Source of the DNA: Akkermansiaceae bacterium
GTDB lineage: Bacteria; Verrucomicrobiota; Verrucomicrobiia; Verrucomicrobiales; Akkermansiaceae
DNA: 64,000 nucleotides
Direction: 5' to 3'
NCBI GenBank assembly: GCA_905181965.1
Contig: CAJIZY010000013.1
Location: 210,219-274,218 of the forward strand
This document shows positions 1 to 7,919 of this stretch, piece by piece. Under the pieces are notes generated by a model. That model was not told where the DNA came from. It did no database searches and worked only from the letters and a program-made list of their open reading frames with translations. A program made the position numbers and the translations under genes. Numbering within the stretch: position 1 is the first letter of the stretch; each line of letters begins with the position of its first letter.

Positions 1-677
1 GCTCGGACAAACCAATCCGCGATTAGAAGATAATTATCACCATATCCCACAGTAACATTACTAGTGAGATCCCATTGCACTCCTGTGAAACCAAGATTAA
101 TCACCTTATTGCCAGCGTAAAAGACAACGTTACGGATGATATCAATCCCATCGAGTTGAACGGACCATCGATTGATGGCGAAGTCGATCTCGATCGTCAA
201 AAGCTGTAGTTCACCCCGCACAAAATCCAAACCGCTATCCCTAATCGTCACCCCGTCTGAATACCAAAGCCCAAAAACATCATCGTCATTTCGAAATTGA
301 ATTGAGGCCAAGAGATCCCCTGAGGTATTTAGGAAAACAATCGAAAAGGTATCTCGACGCCCATTTGTAGAGTCTTCAACCCCCAAAAGCGATTCAAGGA
401 TCACAGTAGGTGTTCCTGCCGCGACCGGATCAAAGTCATGAGCTTTAACGAGCGTGACGAGCGACCGGGCGGGACGTTCAAATCCAAGGAAAGCAGAATT
501 CTGGAGGCCGGAAACCAACTCATAATCAAGCCCGTAGGAACCTGTCCCGGGGCTATTCCCAATCCAATCATCCAAGTTCTCCGCGCCATCTTCATATTCT
601 TCGAACTCCGTGGCATAAATCGTCTGCCCTAGGCAGAAGGGACAGCAAAGAAGAATCAAGAGAATGACGAATTTCAT
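1..677 (-). CDS. Secreted hypothetical protein, C-terminal part beyond window edge
   Basis: The minus strand is open from an ATG at 677-675 to the left edge with no stop, so the gene is partial at its 3' end (225 codons visible). It begins with a clear signal peptide (MKFVILLILLCCPFCLG, cleavage probably before Q). The mature part starts with TIYATEFEEYEDG, the 'visible in a secreted beta-sandwich' opening shared with the protein at 21393-22523 (LILLEHFDYEG). Alternating hydrophobic strands suggest a LamG/concanavalin-like fold, common in PVC exported proteins that often end in a PEP-CTERM or similar sorting signal; that end is outside the window. Function unknown; not assigned to a named family. 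Confidence 0.75.
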   Translation of the reverse strand, partial: MKFVILLILLCCPFCLGQTIYATEFEEYEDGAENLDDWIGNSPGTGSYGLDYELVSGLQNSAFLGFERPARSLVTLVKAHDFDPVAAGTPTVILESLLGVEDSTNGRRDTFSIVFLNTSGDLLASIQFRNDDDVFGLWYSDGVTIRDSGLDFVRGELQLLTIEIDFAINRWSVQLDGIDIIRNVVFYAGNKVINLGFTGVQWDLTSNVTVGYGDNYLLIADWFVR

Positions 678-714
678 TGGCGAAAAGGACCAGAAAGGAG
701 GAGGTAGGGCCAAC

Positions 715-750
715 AAAAAAGACTGGCCGGAGCGATCACGATCCGGTCAG
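715..750 (-). terminator. Intrinsic terminator downstream of the EF-hand gene
   Basis: Arms at 723-734 and 739-750 (CTGGCCGGAGCG / CGATCCGGTCAG) pair over 12 positions with two imperfect pairs around a 4-nt loop. On the minus strand the hairpin is followed by a six-T run (715-720). It lies about 80 bp past the EF-hand stop codon and before the start of the next minus-strand gene. Confidence 0.7.
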
Positions 751-793
751 CCTGAATTAAAAATTGGGAAGCTACACCCTTATCATGGTGTTC

Positions 794-926
794 TGGCTTC
801 GGCTCTGGCTTCGGCTCTGGCTTTGGCTCAGGGCGAGTGCCTGGCACCAGGCTTTGGACCAGGCTTTGGACCAGGCTTTGGACCAGGCTTTGGACCAGGC
901 TTTGGACCAGGCTTTGGACCAGGCTT
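794..926 (-). repeat. Two abutting 12-bp tandem repeat blocks
   Basis: Block 1 (847-926) has six perfect copies plus eight bases of the plus-strand unit CCAGGCTTTGGA; on the minus strand it encodes Lys-Pro-Gly-Pro repeats in the EF-hand protein. Block 2 (about 794-830) has about three imperfect copies of GGCTCTGGCTTC and would encode Pro-Glu-Pro-Lys, but in the +1 frame relative to block 1 and mostly beyond the stop codon at 828-830. The 12-bp period keeps frame, so copy number change would alter tail length without truncation. Confidence 0.9.
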
Positions 927-1442
927 ACTGTGTCCACCACGATGGGAACGTCGAATACGATCCAAGAATTCATCTTGGTCAACGGCTCCGCTCTCGTCTT
1001 GGTCCATTTTTGCAAAGATTTTTGCAGCTGATTCCGGCCTACGCTCTTCCATCGCGGCAATCGAAGGAATTGCGGAGAATTCTTCCGAAGAAATTCCTCC
1101 ATCTCCGTCGGTATCTACTTCGTTGAAGCGCTCGACTCGTTTTTCTTCGATCTTAGCTTTAGCATCTGCGCGGGCCGCTTCTCTCTCTTCTTCGTTGAGC
1201 TTTCCGTCTCCGTCGGCATCAAAGGTTTCGAGAATTGAGGCACGCTTAGCCTCACGAGCTTCCTTTCGAGCAGCGCGAGCGGCCTGGCGCTCCTCGGCAT
1301 CGAGCTTTCCGTCCTCGTTAACATCATAAGGAGCAAGGAATTCAGGGAGAGTTCCGTCTCCAAAGGTTTTCTTAGGCTTGTCAGCAGATGCGACAGCCAA
1401 GGAAGCCAAAATTAGGCCGCTTGTAATCAGTTTTAGTTTCAT
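828..1442 (-). CDS. Secreted EF-hand calcium-binding protein with Lys-Pro-Gly-Pro repeat tail
   Basis: A 204-residue protein with a signal peptide (about residues 1-20, ending VASA). Four EF-hand loops are visible with Asp at position 1 and Glu at position 12: DVNEDGKLDAEE, DADGDGKLNEEE, DTDGDGGISSEE and DQDESGAVDQDE. They are separated by charged Ala/Arg/Glu helices, so this is a calmodulin-like periplasmic or exported calcium binder. Residues after about 172 are a basic proline-rich tail of six to seven KPGP units coded by the 12-bp repeat. The frame ends in GARHSP, but a second proline-rich repeat (PEPK) continues in the +1 frame immediately after, so the original tail may have been longer and one base may have been gained near 838-846. 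A terminator follows at 715-750. Partner unknown. Confidence 0.85.
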   Translation of the reverse strand: MKLKLITSGLILASLAVASADKPKKTFGDGTLPEFLAPYDVNEDGKLDAEERQAARAARKEAREAKRASILETFDADGDGKLNEEEREAARADAKAKIEEKRVERFNEVDTDGDGGISSEEFSAIPSIAAMEERRPESAAKIFAKMDQDESGAVDQDEFLDRIRRSHRGGHSKPGPKPGPKPGPKPGPKPGPKPGPKPGARHSP

Positions 1443-1535
1443 AGTCTTGTTTTTTGTTGTTGTGGGTCGGGGGGAACCCCCATCTAACCTCTATGTTGCT
1501 CAAAAAGCAGTGGTGGTTACATTTTTCCCGAAATA

Positions 1536-2219
1536 TCACTCTTCGGCGTTATTGAACAGGTTAAAGGCTGATTGCTGCTCTTCATCCTGCGTCTCAGTAG
1601 GCTGCAAAGGAAGCCCCTCGGCCAAGGCCTGATCTTCTTCAAGTTCTGCCTCGAAATCCGCCACAAGCTCGCTCCACCACTCACGCTCATCCACCAAATC
1701 CTCAATCATGTCGTTTTGTTGAACGGAATCGAGAGTATTCAGTAATTCTTCATTGACCATGTTGGCCGTAACTGGCGGAAACGTCTGTCCATCGATGAGA
1801 ATATTTGCGCCGAAGAAGGGTGACGATCTCAGCAAGAGAGGGTAAGCCTTTTGCTGTTGATCCGGGGTTAAGCTAAGTTGATGCGATAACCGATTCAGGC
1901 GTTCGGTTGATTCGGCACGAAGCAAATTCAGTCTCTCACGAACTTCGTGTGAAGGAATATTGCTTCCCATTGACAACGGGAAACGATCGGCAAGCAAGGT
2001 CTCGATCTCTGAGGATCCTACACGGTCATTAGTAGCCTGTTGCCGGGAAGATTCTGTTGACCTGGTCGCTGAAGATCGAGGTTTTTGCCCATACGCAGAA
2101 CCCGATGAAAGGCCCCGTTCGCTGATAGAATTTTGTTCAGAGCCAAATTTCTGGAAAATAACTACGCCCGCCGCCGCAATGAGAGCGCCTGCTAGCGTTG
2201 CTGAATAAATGAATTTCAT
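1536..2219 (-). CDS. Hypothetical membrane-anchored protein of the sigma-factor operon
   Basis: A 227-residue protein with one N-terminal hydrophobic segment (about residues 5-22, SATLAGALIAAAGVVIF), either an uncleaved anchor or signal peptide, then a Ser/Arg-rich linker and a helical region with acidic C terminus (EAELEEDQ..., DEEQQSAF). The central helices (RERLNLLRAESTERLNRL, LTPDQQQKAYPLLL) resemble the CpxP/Spy-like 'LTPEQ..' helical proteins seen near ECF sigma factors, but the match is only by eye. It is the last gene of a probable operon: 20 bp separate it from 2240-2698. No catalytic motif seen. Confidence 0.6.
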   Translation of the reverse strand: MKFIYSATLAGALIAAAGVVIFQKFGSEQNSISERGLSSGSAYGQKPRSSATRSTESSRQQATNDRVGSSEIETLLADRFPLSMGSNIPSHEVRERLNLLRAESTERLNRLSHQLSLTPDQQQKAYPLLLRSSPFFGANILIDGQTFPPVTANMVNEELLNTLDSVQQNDMIEDLVDEREWWSELVADFEAELEEDQALAEGLPLQPTETQDEEQQSAFNLFNNAEE

Positions 2220-2239
2220 GGATTAAGGTGTAATATGTT

Positions 2240-2698
2240 TCAAGAGATCATAGCCATGATCCCCTTCTCTAACTCGTTCTGCTCTTTCAGCAGATCAGAA
2301 AACTTCTCTCTAATTTTTTTAGCCAACGCCTCGCTGCTTCTTCGCATAATTTGGCGTTGCTCGGCATCAAGATGGGGGGACATTTTAGCGTGAGACTCCA
2401 AAAGTCGGAGATGAAATTCAAGAGAGGCTCTTTCTCCCGCCTCCTTGATCTCAACTTGGGTCTCAGCAAGAACCCTGCCGATTTCATCCTCCTGTTCGGG
2501 GCGAATTTGAATTTGATCTCGCAAACTGCTCAGCGCCCGCTCTTCCCATTGATTGAGAGAGACCTTCTGGGGCTCAACCCGAGGGGTTTTGAGGATCTTC
2601 GATGCAGCAAACCCGGATCCAAAGATCACGGCAAACCCCAAAGCAATCAAAACCCAGTCACGGATCCGGCGGGTGGGAAATCGATTGATTTTTTTCAT
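2240..2698 (-). CDS. Membrane-anchored helical protein, CpxP/heavy-metal-sensor-like
   Basis: A 152-residue protein with basic start (MKKINRFPTRRIRDW), one transmembrane segment (about 14-32) and a periplasmic all-helical domain rich in Glu, Arg and Gln. The pattern 'ISLRPEQEDEIGRVLAETQVEIKEA...HLDAEQRQIMRR' (shown in part) resembles periplasmic heavy-metal sensor/Spy-like proteins that act next to sigma/anti-sigma pairs. Its start overlaps the stop of the preceding gene 2695-2994 by 4 bp (ATGA type), showing translational coupling. Function inferred from context only; it may sense envelope stress for the sigma factor. Confidence 0.6.
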   Translation of the reverse strand: MKKINRFPTRRIRDWVLIALGFAVIFGSGFAASKILKTPRVEPQKVSLNQWEERALSSLRDQIQIRPEQEDEIGRVLAETQVEIKEAGERASLEFHLRLLESHAKMSPHLDAEQRQIMRRSSEALAKKIREKFSDLLKEQNELEKGIMAMIS

Positions 2699-2994
2699 GA
2701 TGCAAGTTCGGGAAGATTGAGTTCAGGGACAGGTAAAACGGTTGGCTCCCCATGCGAAAAGAAATAGATCAGAAGAGTGATGGCCAGCGAAATCAAGCCA
2801 AGAACAATAGAAATCTGCCGCCAACGAGCCAAACGGATCTCTCGGTCTTTTGAACGGAGATCAGCAAAGACCGCCGCCGCAAGACTGCGGGGCGGGGCAG
2901 ATGGAGGTGGAGGCTCAGGATGAGACCGGGCTGTCTCCAACAACTCGTCCAGAACCAGGTCTAGTGGCTCTGTTTGCTGCTGATTTTGATTCAT
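2695..2994 (-). CDS. Putative anti-sigma factor (single transmembrane protein)
   Basis: A 99-residue protein with a cytoplasmic N terminus of about 60 residues, a Pro-rich linker (EPPPPSAPPRSLA) and one transmembrane helix (about residues 64-83, ISIVLGLISLAITLLIYFF). Size, topology and position directly after an ECF sigma gene suggest an anti-sigma factor, although no zinc-binding HxxxCxxC motif is present. Its ATG lies 80 bp inside the 3' end of the sigma gene, an unusually long overlap. The 3' end overlaps the next gene by 4 bp. Confidence 0.55.
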   Translation of the reverse strand: MNQNQQQTEPLDLVLDELLETARSHPEPPPPSAPPRSLAAAVFADLRSKDREIRLARWRQISIVLGLISLAITLLIYFFSHGEPTVLPVPELNLPELAS

Positions 2995-3595
2995 GTCGGA
3001 TTGATTGAGGGCTTTGTGATTCGAGATTCCGGAGAGCTTTTTTCATTTTCTCCCGAGCACGCATCGCAGTAACTTTAATTTTAGAGTGGCTCCATCCTGT
3101 TTCGGAGGCAATTTCCGCGACTGATTTCTCCTCAAGATGGAGAAGGCGGATGACCATTTGATCGCGAGGCTTGAGGGTCGCAAGCAATTTTTGCAGAAGT
3201 TTAAGAGAAGACTGGGCAGGCTGGACGTCGACCGCATTGGGATCAAAGGACTCTGAAGCATCTTGGGAATGGTCCATATCCAATTCAGAAAACTCAAGTA
3301 TCGGTCGAGACTTTTGGCGGCGGAGTGACTCGTAACAAGTGAGAGTCGCAATACGACTAACCCAGTGTTCAAACGGACTCTCCCCGCGAAACTTTTCAAG
3401 ACTCGTGAACAGCTTAACAAAGATTTCCTGAGTGAGGTCCTCAGCCGCCTGATGGCGCGGAAGATTCCTCCGCACGATTCCAATAACCAAGGGGTAAAGG
3501 GTTTCCACCATTTGTGAGCAGGCCCTCTCATCCCGGTCGACCGCCCGAGCGATAAGCTCTGGATTGACTGGTTGAGGTGAACTGTCATGACTCAT
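2915..3595 (-). CDS. ECF-type RNA polymerase sigma factor
   Basis: A 226-residue sigma-70 family protein. Region 2 is visible at about residues 25-95 (YPLVIGIVRRNL, AAEDLTQEIFVKLFTSLEKF, FEHWVSRIATLTCYESLRRQKSR) and region 4 at about 132-190 (LKPRDQMVIRLLHLEEKSVAEIASETGWSHSKIK in part). Regions 1.1 and 3 are absent, as usual for ECF factors. About 35 residues after region 4 (rich in Ser, Arg, Gly) overlap the following gene and may be dispensable. It heads a minus-strand operon with a probable anti-sigma factor and two small membrane proteins, and is likely autoregulated; its promoter should lie in 3596-3700. Confidence 0.85.
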   Translation of the reverse strand: MSHDSSPQPVNPELIARAVDRDERACSQMVETLYPLVIGIVRRNLPRHQAAEDLTQEIFVKLFTSLEKFRGESPFEHWVSRIATLTCYESLRRQKSRPILEFSELDMDHSQDASESFDPNAVDVQPAQSSLKLLQKLLATLKPRDQMVIRLLHLEEKSVAEIASETGWSHSKIKVTAMRAREKMKKALRNLESQSPQSIRHESKSAANRATRPGSGRVVGDSPVSS

Positions 3596-3888
3596 TATTA
3601 AGGTAACGGGTGAATTAAGCCCCTATACAGGTAAGACGCCGATCGGGCGCTTTCGTTACATTTTCCTGCTCAGAAGGATTTCTCGAACAATAGAGGAGGA
3701 AACATGAATGCAACATGAAATTCCGAAGCAGATGCCATGATTACACTGTTAGATTGGCAACCCTAACCGCACCTCAAGCCCAGAGCTGTAAAGAAGCAGG
3801 TCAAGCAAGCCGCCTTATCCAATTTTCCTCAAATTACTTCAGCTTGCCGAAGGCCACCCTAGGCGTTTAGTGTCAGGCCATCACCTTC

Positions 3889-6192
3889 ATTCGGCCCTTT
3901 TACTTTCTTACCCACCTCCTTTCTCTTGGGCTTGCAGGTTCTTCCTCGCTGTTTGCTCAAGAGTTTGCCCTGCCTGCAAGCACCCAGCAATTCTTTGATC
4001 ATCATTGTATCGGCTGTCACGGACCCAAGAAGGCAAAGGGGAGCATTCGACTTGACCGCCTCGATGGACGAATCTCCCAAGGGCTAGACTTTGAAAATTG
4101 GAACGAAATCTATGACCAGCTTGCACAACGCGAAATGCCGCCAGAGGACGCCAAACACCAGCCCGATGAGGCACAGCGTGCATCGATAATCTCTTGGCTT
4201 GGCAAGGAATTAGAGAAAGCACGATCCTCGCCACGTGGGCGGCACCTCTTAGGTCAGTTTTCCTTTGGAAATCAAGTTGACCATGACGCTCTTTTTTCAG
4301 GGAAAATCAAAAAACTCCCTTTTTCGCCACCCCGCCTATGGCGGATGAATCCCAACATTTACGATCGAACCAAGAAAAGAATCTTTAAAGATCACTGGAT
4401 GGAATTGCGGAAAGCTCGTCAGCCTTTTTCTTTAGAACAACGACCCGGAATTAATGATTACTCGGAGGGCCTTTTTGCCGACTCAGCAACGCTCGAAACG
4501 CTCTTGCTGAATGCCCGCGGCATTGTCGAACACCAGCTGAACCGCGATATCCCCTTAATTTTTCGGACAATTCTCGAATCCGACGGACCTCCCACCCCGG
4601 AGCAAGCTGAAGCCGCGGTGCGATTTCAGTTTAAAACACTAGTTCTCCGCCCTCCCAGCGCGAAGGAATTAGCCCGCTACCGGGACTACTTTTTACAATC
4701 GATTAAAGAATCCGGCGGCGACGTTCGGGCAGGCCTTGAAGTTTGTCTTAAGGCCATCGCCCTGAACCCGGAAGCAGTTTATCGTATGGAGCTCGGTCTC
4801 GGGTTGCAGGATGATCATGGCAGGACGATCTTGTCAGACAATGAACTGGCCTTCGCGATTGCATTCTCGCTTACCGATGATCCACCAAACCAAACCCTTT
4901 GGTCGGCTGCACGAAGCGGAAATTTGGGTAATCCTGAACAAATTCAGACCCAACTGGAGCGTATCCTGAAAAATCCAAAAATTGCCAAGCCAAAACTCCT
5001 ACGTTTTTTCCGCGAATTTTTCGGTTACCACCGCGCTCCGCGAGTCTTCAAAGATGCCAAACGTTTTAAGAACTACGACTGGGGAATCGTCGCTAATCAA
5101 TTGGTCCACGAAGCCGACCTCTTGGTCTTACACACCCTGAAACAGGATCGGGATGTTCTGCGGCAGTTAATCACCACCGAAAAGTATTTTGTCGGTCACA
5201 TCGGGCTTGAGGCAGATCCAAAAAATCTCGAGCAGCGCCTAATTGCCCTCAGGCGACTCTACGATTATTGGAAAGAAAAGCCGTGGAAAAAGCTAGAATA
5301 CGAGCTCGAGGCCAAGGTCCGCACGGAAATTGAACGACTTCATCCCTACTTTGAAGTCCAACCCATGAAGCATCGGATGAGTGGAGGCCTGATCAAGGAT
5401 TACATGCCTTATCTTACCATTTGTTATGAAAACGGGCTCCGCCCCATGCTCGCTCAGTTCATCCTTATGGAAGGCGAGCGTGAGCGCAATCTCACCTCCG
5501 CCCACGATCAGCGATTCTTTCTGAGCGCCTACAATCTTTCTGTCGATCAATTCGATTGCCCGATCGAACAGCCTTTCGAATTAAACAAAGAACAACGGGT
5601 CGGGCTTCTGACCCACCCTTCTTGGCTAATTGCACACTCTAAAAATACCGATACTAACCCAATCACACGGGGTAAATGGATCCGGGAACGCCTTCTCGCA
5701 GGTCACGTCCCAGATGTCCCCATCACAGTTGATGCGGTCGTCCCAGAAGATCCACACAAGACCTTAAGAGAACGCTTCCGGGCAACCCGTCAGCAAGAAT
5801 GCTGGCGCTGCCACAAAAAGATGAACCCACTTGGAATGACCTTTGAAGCCTATGATGATTTTGGCCGATTCAGGACTATCGATAAGGCAAGCGGCAAACC
5901 AATTGATTCCAGGGGCCTACTCGATTCAACCGGTGTCGCATCGCTCGACGGCAAGGTTGAAAACGCCGTTGAACTGATGAAGCGGCTCGGGCAGTCCGAT
6001 CGCGTCAGACAATCCTTCATCCGCCATGCTTTCCGGTATTGGATGGGAAGGAATGAAATGTTAAGTGATTCCGCAACTCTGATCGCAGCCGATGAAGCGT
6101 ATGTGAAAAGTGGAGGTAGTTTCCAGGCCATGCTCGTATCCCTTCTTTCATCCGATTCATTTATTTTTCGAAAGGGAAGGGCAAAACAATGA
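3889..6192 (+). CDS. DUF1592/DUF1588/DUF1585 cytochrome c protein (start uncertain, possible ATT)
   Basis: PVC-specific secreted c-type cytochrome protein of about 767 residues. In-frame sequence upstream of the first ATG (4135) encodes a good signal peptide (RPFYFLTHLLSLGLAG..LFAQ) and a heme site CIGCH (4009-4023), so the real gene must start well before 4135. Between an in-frame TAG (3868-3870) and 4135 there is no ATG, GTG or TTG; ATT at 3889 or ATC at 3880 are the only plausible starts before the signal peptide. Downstream are DUF1592, then DUF1588 (RVGLLTHPSWL..., TNPITRGKWIRE, CWRCH with MNPLGMTFEAYDDFGRFR) and DUF1585 (IDSRGLLDSTG...RYWMGR). It overlaps the DUF1552 gene by 4 bp, the usual pair for this family. 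Electron-transfer role likely; substrate unknown. Confidence 0.75.
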   Translation: MRPFYFLTHLLSLGLAGSSSLFAQEFALPASTQQFFDHHCIGCHGPKKAKGSIRLDRLDGRISQGLDFENWNEIYDQLAQREMPPEDAKHQPDEAQRASIISWLGKELEKARSSPRGRHLLGQFSFGNQVDHDALFSGKIKKLPFSPPRLWRMNPNIYDRTKKRIFKDHWMELRKARQPFSLEQRPGINDYSEGLFADSATLETLLLNARGIVEHQLNRDIPLIFRTILESDGPPTPEQAEAAVRFQFKTLVLRPPSAKELARYRDYFLQSIKESGGDVRAGLEVCLKAIALNPEAVYRMELGLGLQDDHGRTILSDNELAFAIAFSLTDDPPNQTLWSAARSGNLGNPEQIQTQLERILKNPKIAKPKLLRFFREFFGYHRAPRVFKDAKRFKNYDWGIVANQLVHEADLLVLHTLKQDRDVLRQLITTEKYFVGHIGLEADPKNLEQRLIALRRLYDYWKEKPWKKLEYELEAKVRTEIERLHPYFEVQPMKHRMSGGLIKDYMPYLTICYENGLRPMLAQFILMEGERERNLTSAHDQRFFLSAYNLSVDQFDCPIEQPFELNKEQRVGLLTHPSWLIAHSKNTDTNPITRGKWIRERLLAGHVPDVPITVDAVVPEDPHKTLRERFRATRQQECWRCHKKMNPLGMTFEAYDDFGRFRTIDKASGKPIDSRGLLDSTGVASLDGKVENAVELMKRLGQSDRVRQSFIRHAFRYWMGRNEMLSDSATLIAADEAYVKSGGSFQAMLVSLLSSDSFIFRKGRAKQ

Positions 6193-7604
6193 ACTCTCAA
6201 TCCACCTCAAGACGCGCCTTCCTAAAACACTTTTCTTTCGGAAGCGGAGGAGCCCTCTTGTCACCATTGCTCGGACAGCTCGCATCCGCTGCGGACGGGA
6301 CCGCTAGCGCTTTCCCTCAACGCTTTGTCTTCTTGGTCAAATCTAGCGGCCTCACACCAAAGGCAATTACGCCGGAATTACTACGTGGCAAAAAAGCCAC
6401 TGGAAGCGCCCCTTTACGCGTATCTTTAAAAGGAGTCACTCTTCCCGACTCCCTCCGTGCCTTGGAATCATTCAAAGACCAACTCGCTATCGTTCAAGGA
6501 TTCTCTGGTAAGATGTGCTTGGCCGGCCACACTTCATACTTTGGAGCGATGGGCGTTCATGCTTCCCCAAGTGAAACCTCCAGCGGTCGTCCACTCCGAG
6601 CAACTATCGACACTCGCCTTTCATCACAGTACTCAAGCCCATTCGGACATGTCGGACTTGCACTAAGGGGACGGGCGGTAGGCGGGGCCGGCGATCCCAT
6701 CCCGCAGGGCACTCTCTATCCCGGTCTCTCAGCACTAGCTCCAGGGCGTGAGCTTCCCTATCAAGCAAGCCCAGACCAAGCCTTTGACCAACTCTTTGGC
6801 TCGGCCATTGGGTCAAAAAAAGGTCGTAAGCGCTACGATCTTGAGACCGGAATGCTCGATTTTCTTTCAGACGATATCAAACAACTGCGAAACAAAGTTC
6901 CTAGTGCCGAACAGGATAAACTCAGCCACTACCTCCTTGCTTTTGAAGAGCTCCAAGAACGACGCAAGAAGCTGCTCACTATGAGTGAGGCTATCCGTAA
7001 TGGCGCCCCAAAATTGACAGAGAAATTTTCTTCCCAGCTCGGGATTGACCGGATTGGAATCTCACTTCACGCTTGCGGCTTCATGTCTCATCACCGGGTT
7101 GAGCAACGGCGTGACGATCCGCATGGACAACCTTGAACACGTCTACCGCGGACTCGGTTTGACGGAGCAAAACGTGCACGCAATTGGCCACGGGACAGGG
7201 TCGAATGGAAAGAGTTCCGAGGAGTGCCGCGACGTAATTCGTAGCTGCATTTGAAACACATCGCGGATATGGCTGATAAACTCGATCGCATCCCTGAAGG
7301 AAACGGCACGATGCTCGACAACACCATGATCGTCTATCTGAGTGATGCTGGCGAAGCCCACCACGGAGCCTTGCACGAGTGGCCCTTTCTCGTGCTCGGA
7401 GGCTGTGGCGGACGCTTGAATATTCCCGGGAACTATATCCGCATGCCTGACTACGGGAACCCGGGACATGGAACCATCGGAAATTTCTACACCTCTTTTC
7501 TTAATGCCCATGGGGATCCTATCAAACATTTCGGCGATCCCGATTTCTCTCTCGAACGCGAGGGCCTTCCGCAACGCGGCTCCATTTCATCTTTGATCGC
7601 CTGA
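6189..7604 (+). CDS. DUF1552 family Tat-exported protein, interrupted by two compensating frameshifts
   Basis: Starts MNSQSTSRRAFLKHFSFG with a twin-arginine signal (SRRAFLK) and ends near residue 35 (SAADG). The sequence follows the DUF1552 family, partner of the DUF1592 gene that it overlaps by 4 bp. Reading frame is kept to about 7052 (SSQLGIDR), then the conserved sequence continues in the +1 frame (LESHFTLAASCLITGLSN...NVHAIGHG) to about 7244, then returns to the first frame (HLKHIADMADKLD...MIVYLSDAGEAHHG). This fits one extra base near 7053 and one lost C near 7245 (AGCTGC for AGCCTGC). Both ends are intact, so I annotate one gene of about 471 residues rather than a pseudogene. Function of the family is not established. 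Confidence 0.75.
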
Positions 7605-7637
7605 TTCCTTGAGACGATCCAGTTGACATTCCAATCG

Positions 7638-7802
7638 ATGAATGACCAATTACCCGCTGATCAATTTCTCTTCCGCTGGGATGGAAACTTCATCGCTAAG
7701 CCAAAGATCAAGACCACTTGGAAGATCATCGCCGAAGTCGGAGTATTCAGCAACCGCGGTAAAACGGACTGGAAAACCAAGTGGTATGTCCTTTCACAGT
7801 AA
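7638..7802 (+). CDS. Possible small hypothetical protein (54 residues)
   Basis: An ATG at 7638 opens a 54-codon frame ending in TAA, in the same frame as and 33 bp after the DUF1552 stop. The composition (FRWDGNFIAKPKIKTTWK, several Trp and Lys, ending WYVLSQ) looks protein-like rather than random, but no family is recognised and no strong ribosome binding site was seen. It could also be the remnant of a longer gene. About 117 bp then separate it from the next signal peptide. Confidence 0.3.
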   Translation: MNDQLPADQFLFRWDGNFIAKPKIKTTWKIIAEVGVFSNRGKTDWKTKWYVLSQ

Positions 7803-7919
7803 CACCCTCTCTTTTCAGCAGGCGATCGCGCAAAATAGAGCACCCATCGTTGCCTTTATTGGCATCCAAGTGGCCTCTTCTGCTTTGACATCGGCCGCTA
7901 ATCTGCAACCGTTTCAGCA

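Noticed and set aside
847..926. CRISPR-like array
   Set aside because: Twelve-base units without spacers inside coding sequence; it is a tandem repeat.
674..1102. Out-of-frame reading through the EF-hand repeat as an independent gene
   Set aside because: It is a shadow of the tandem repeat and runs over the terminator hairpin; at most it records a former frame of the EF-hand tail.
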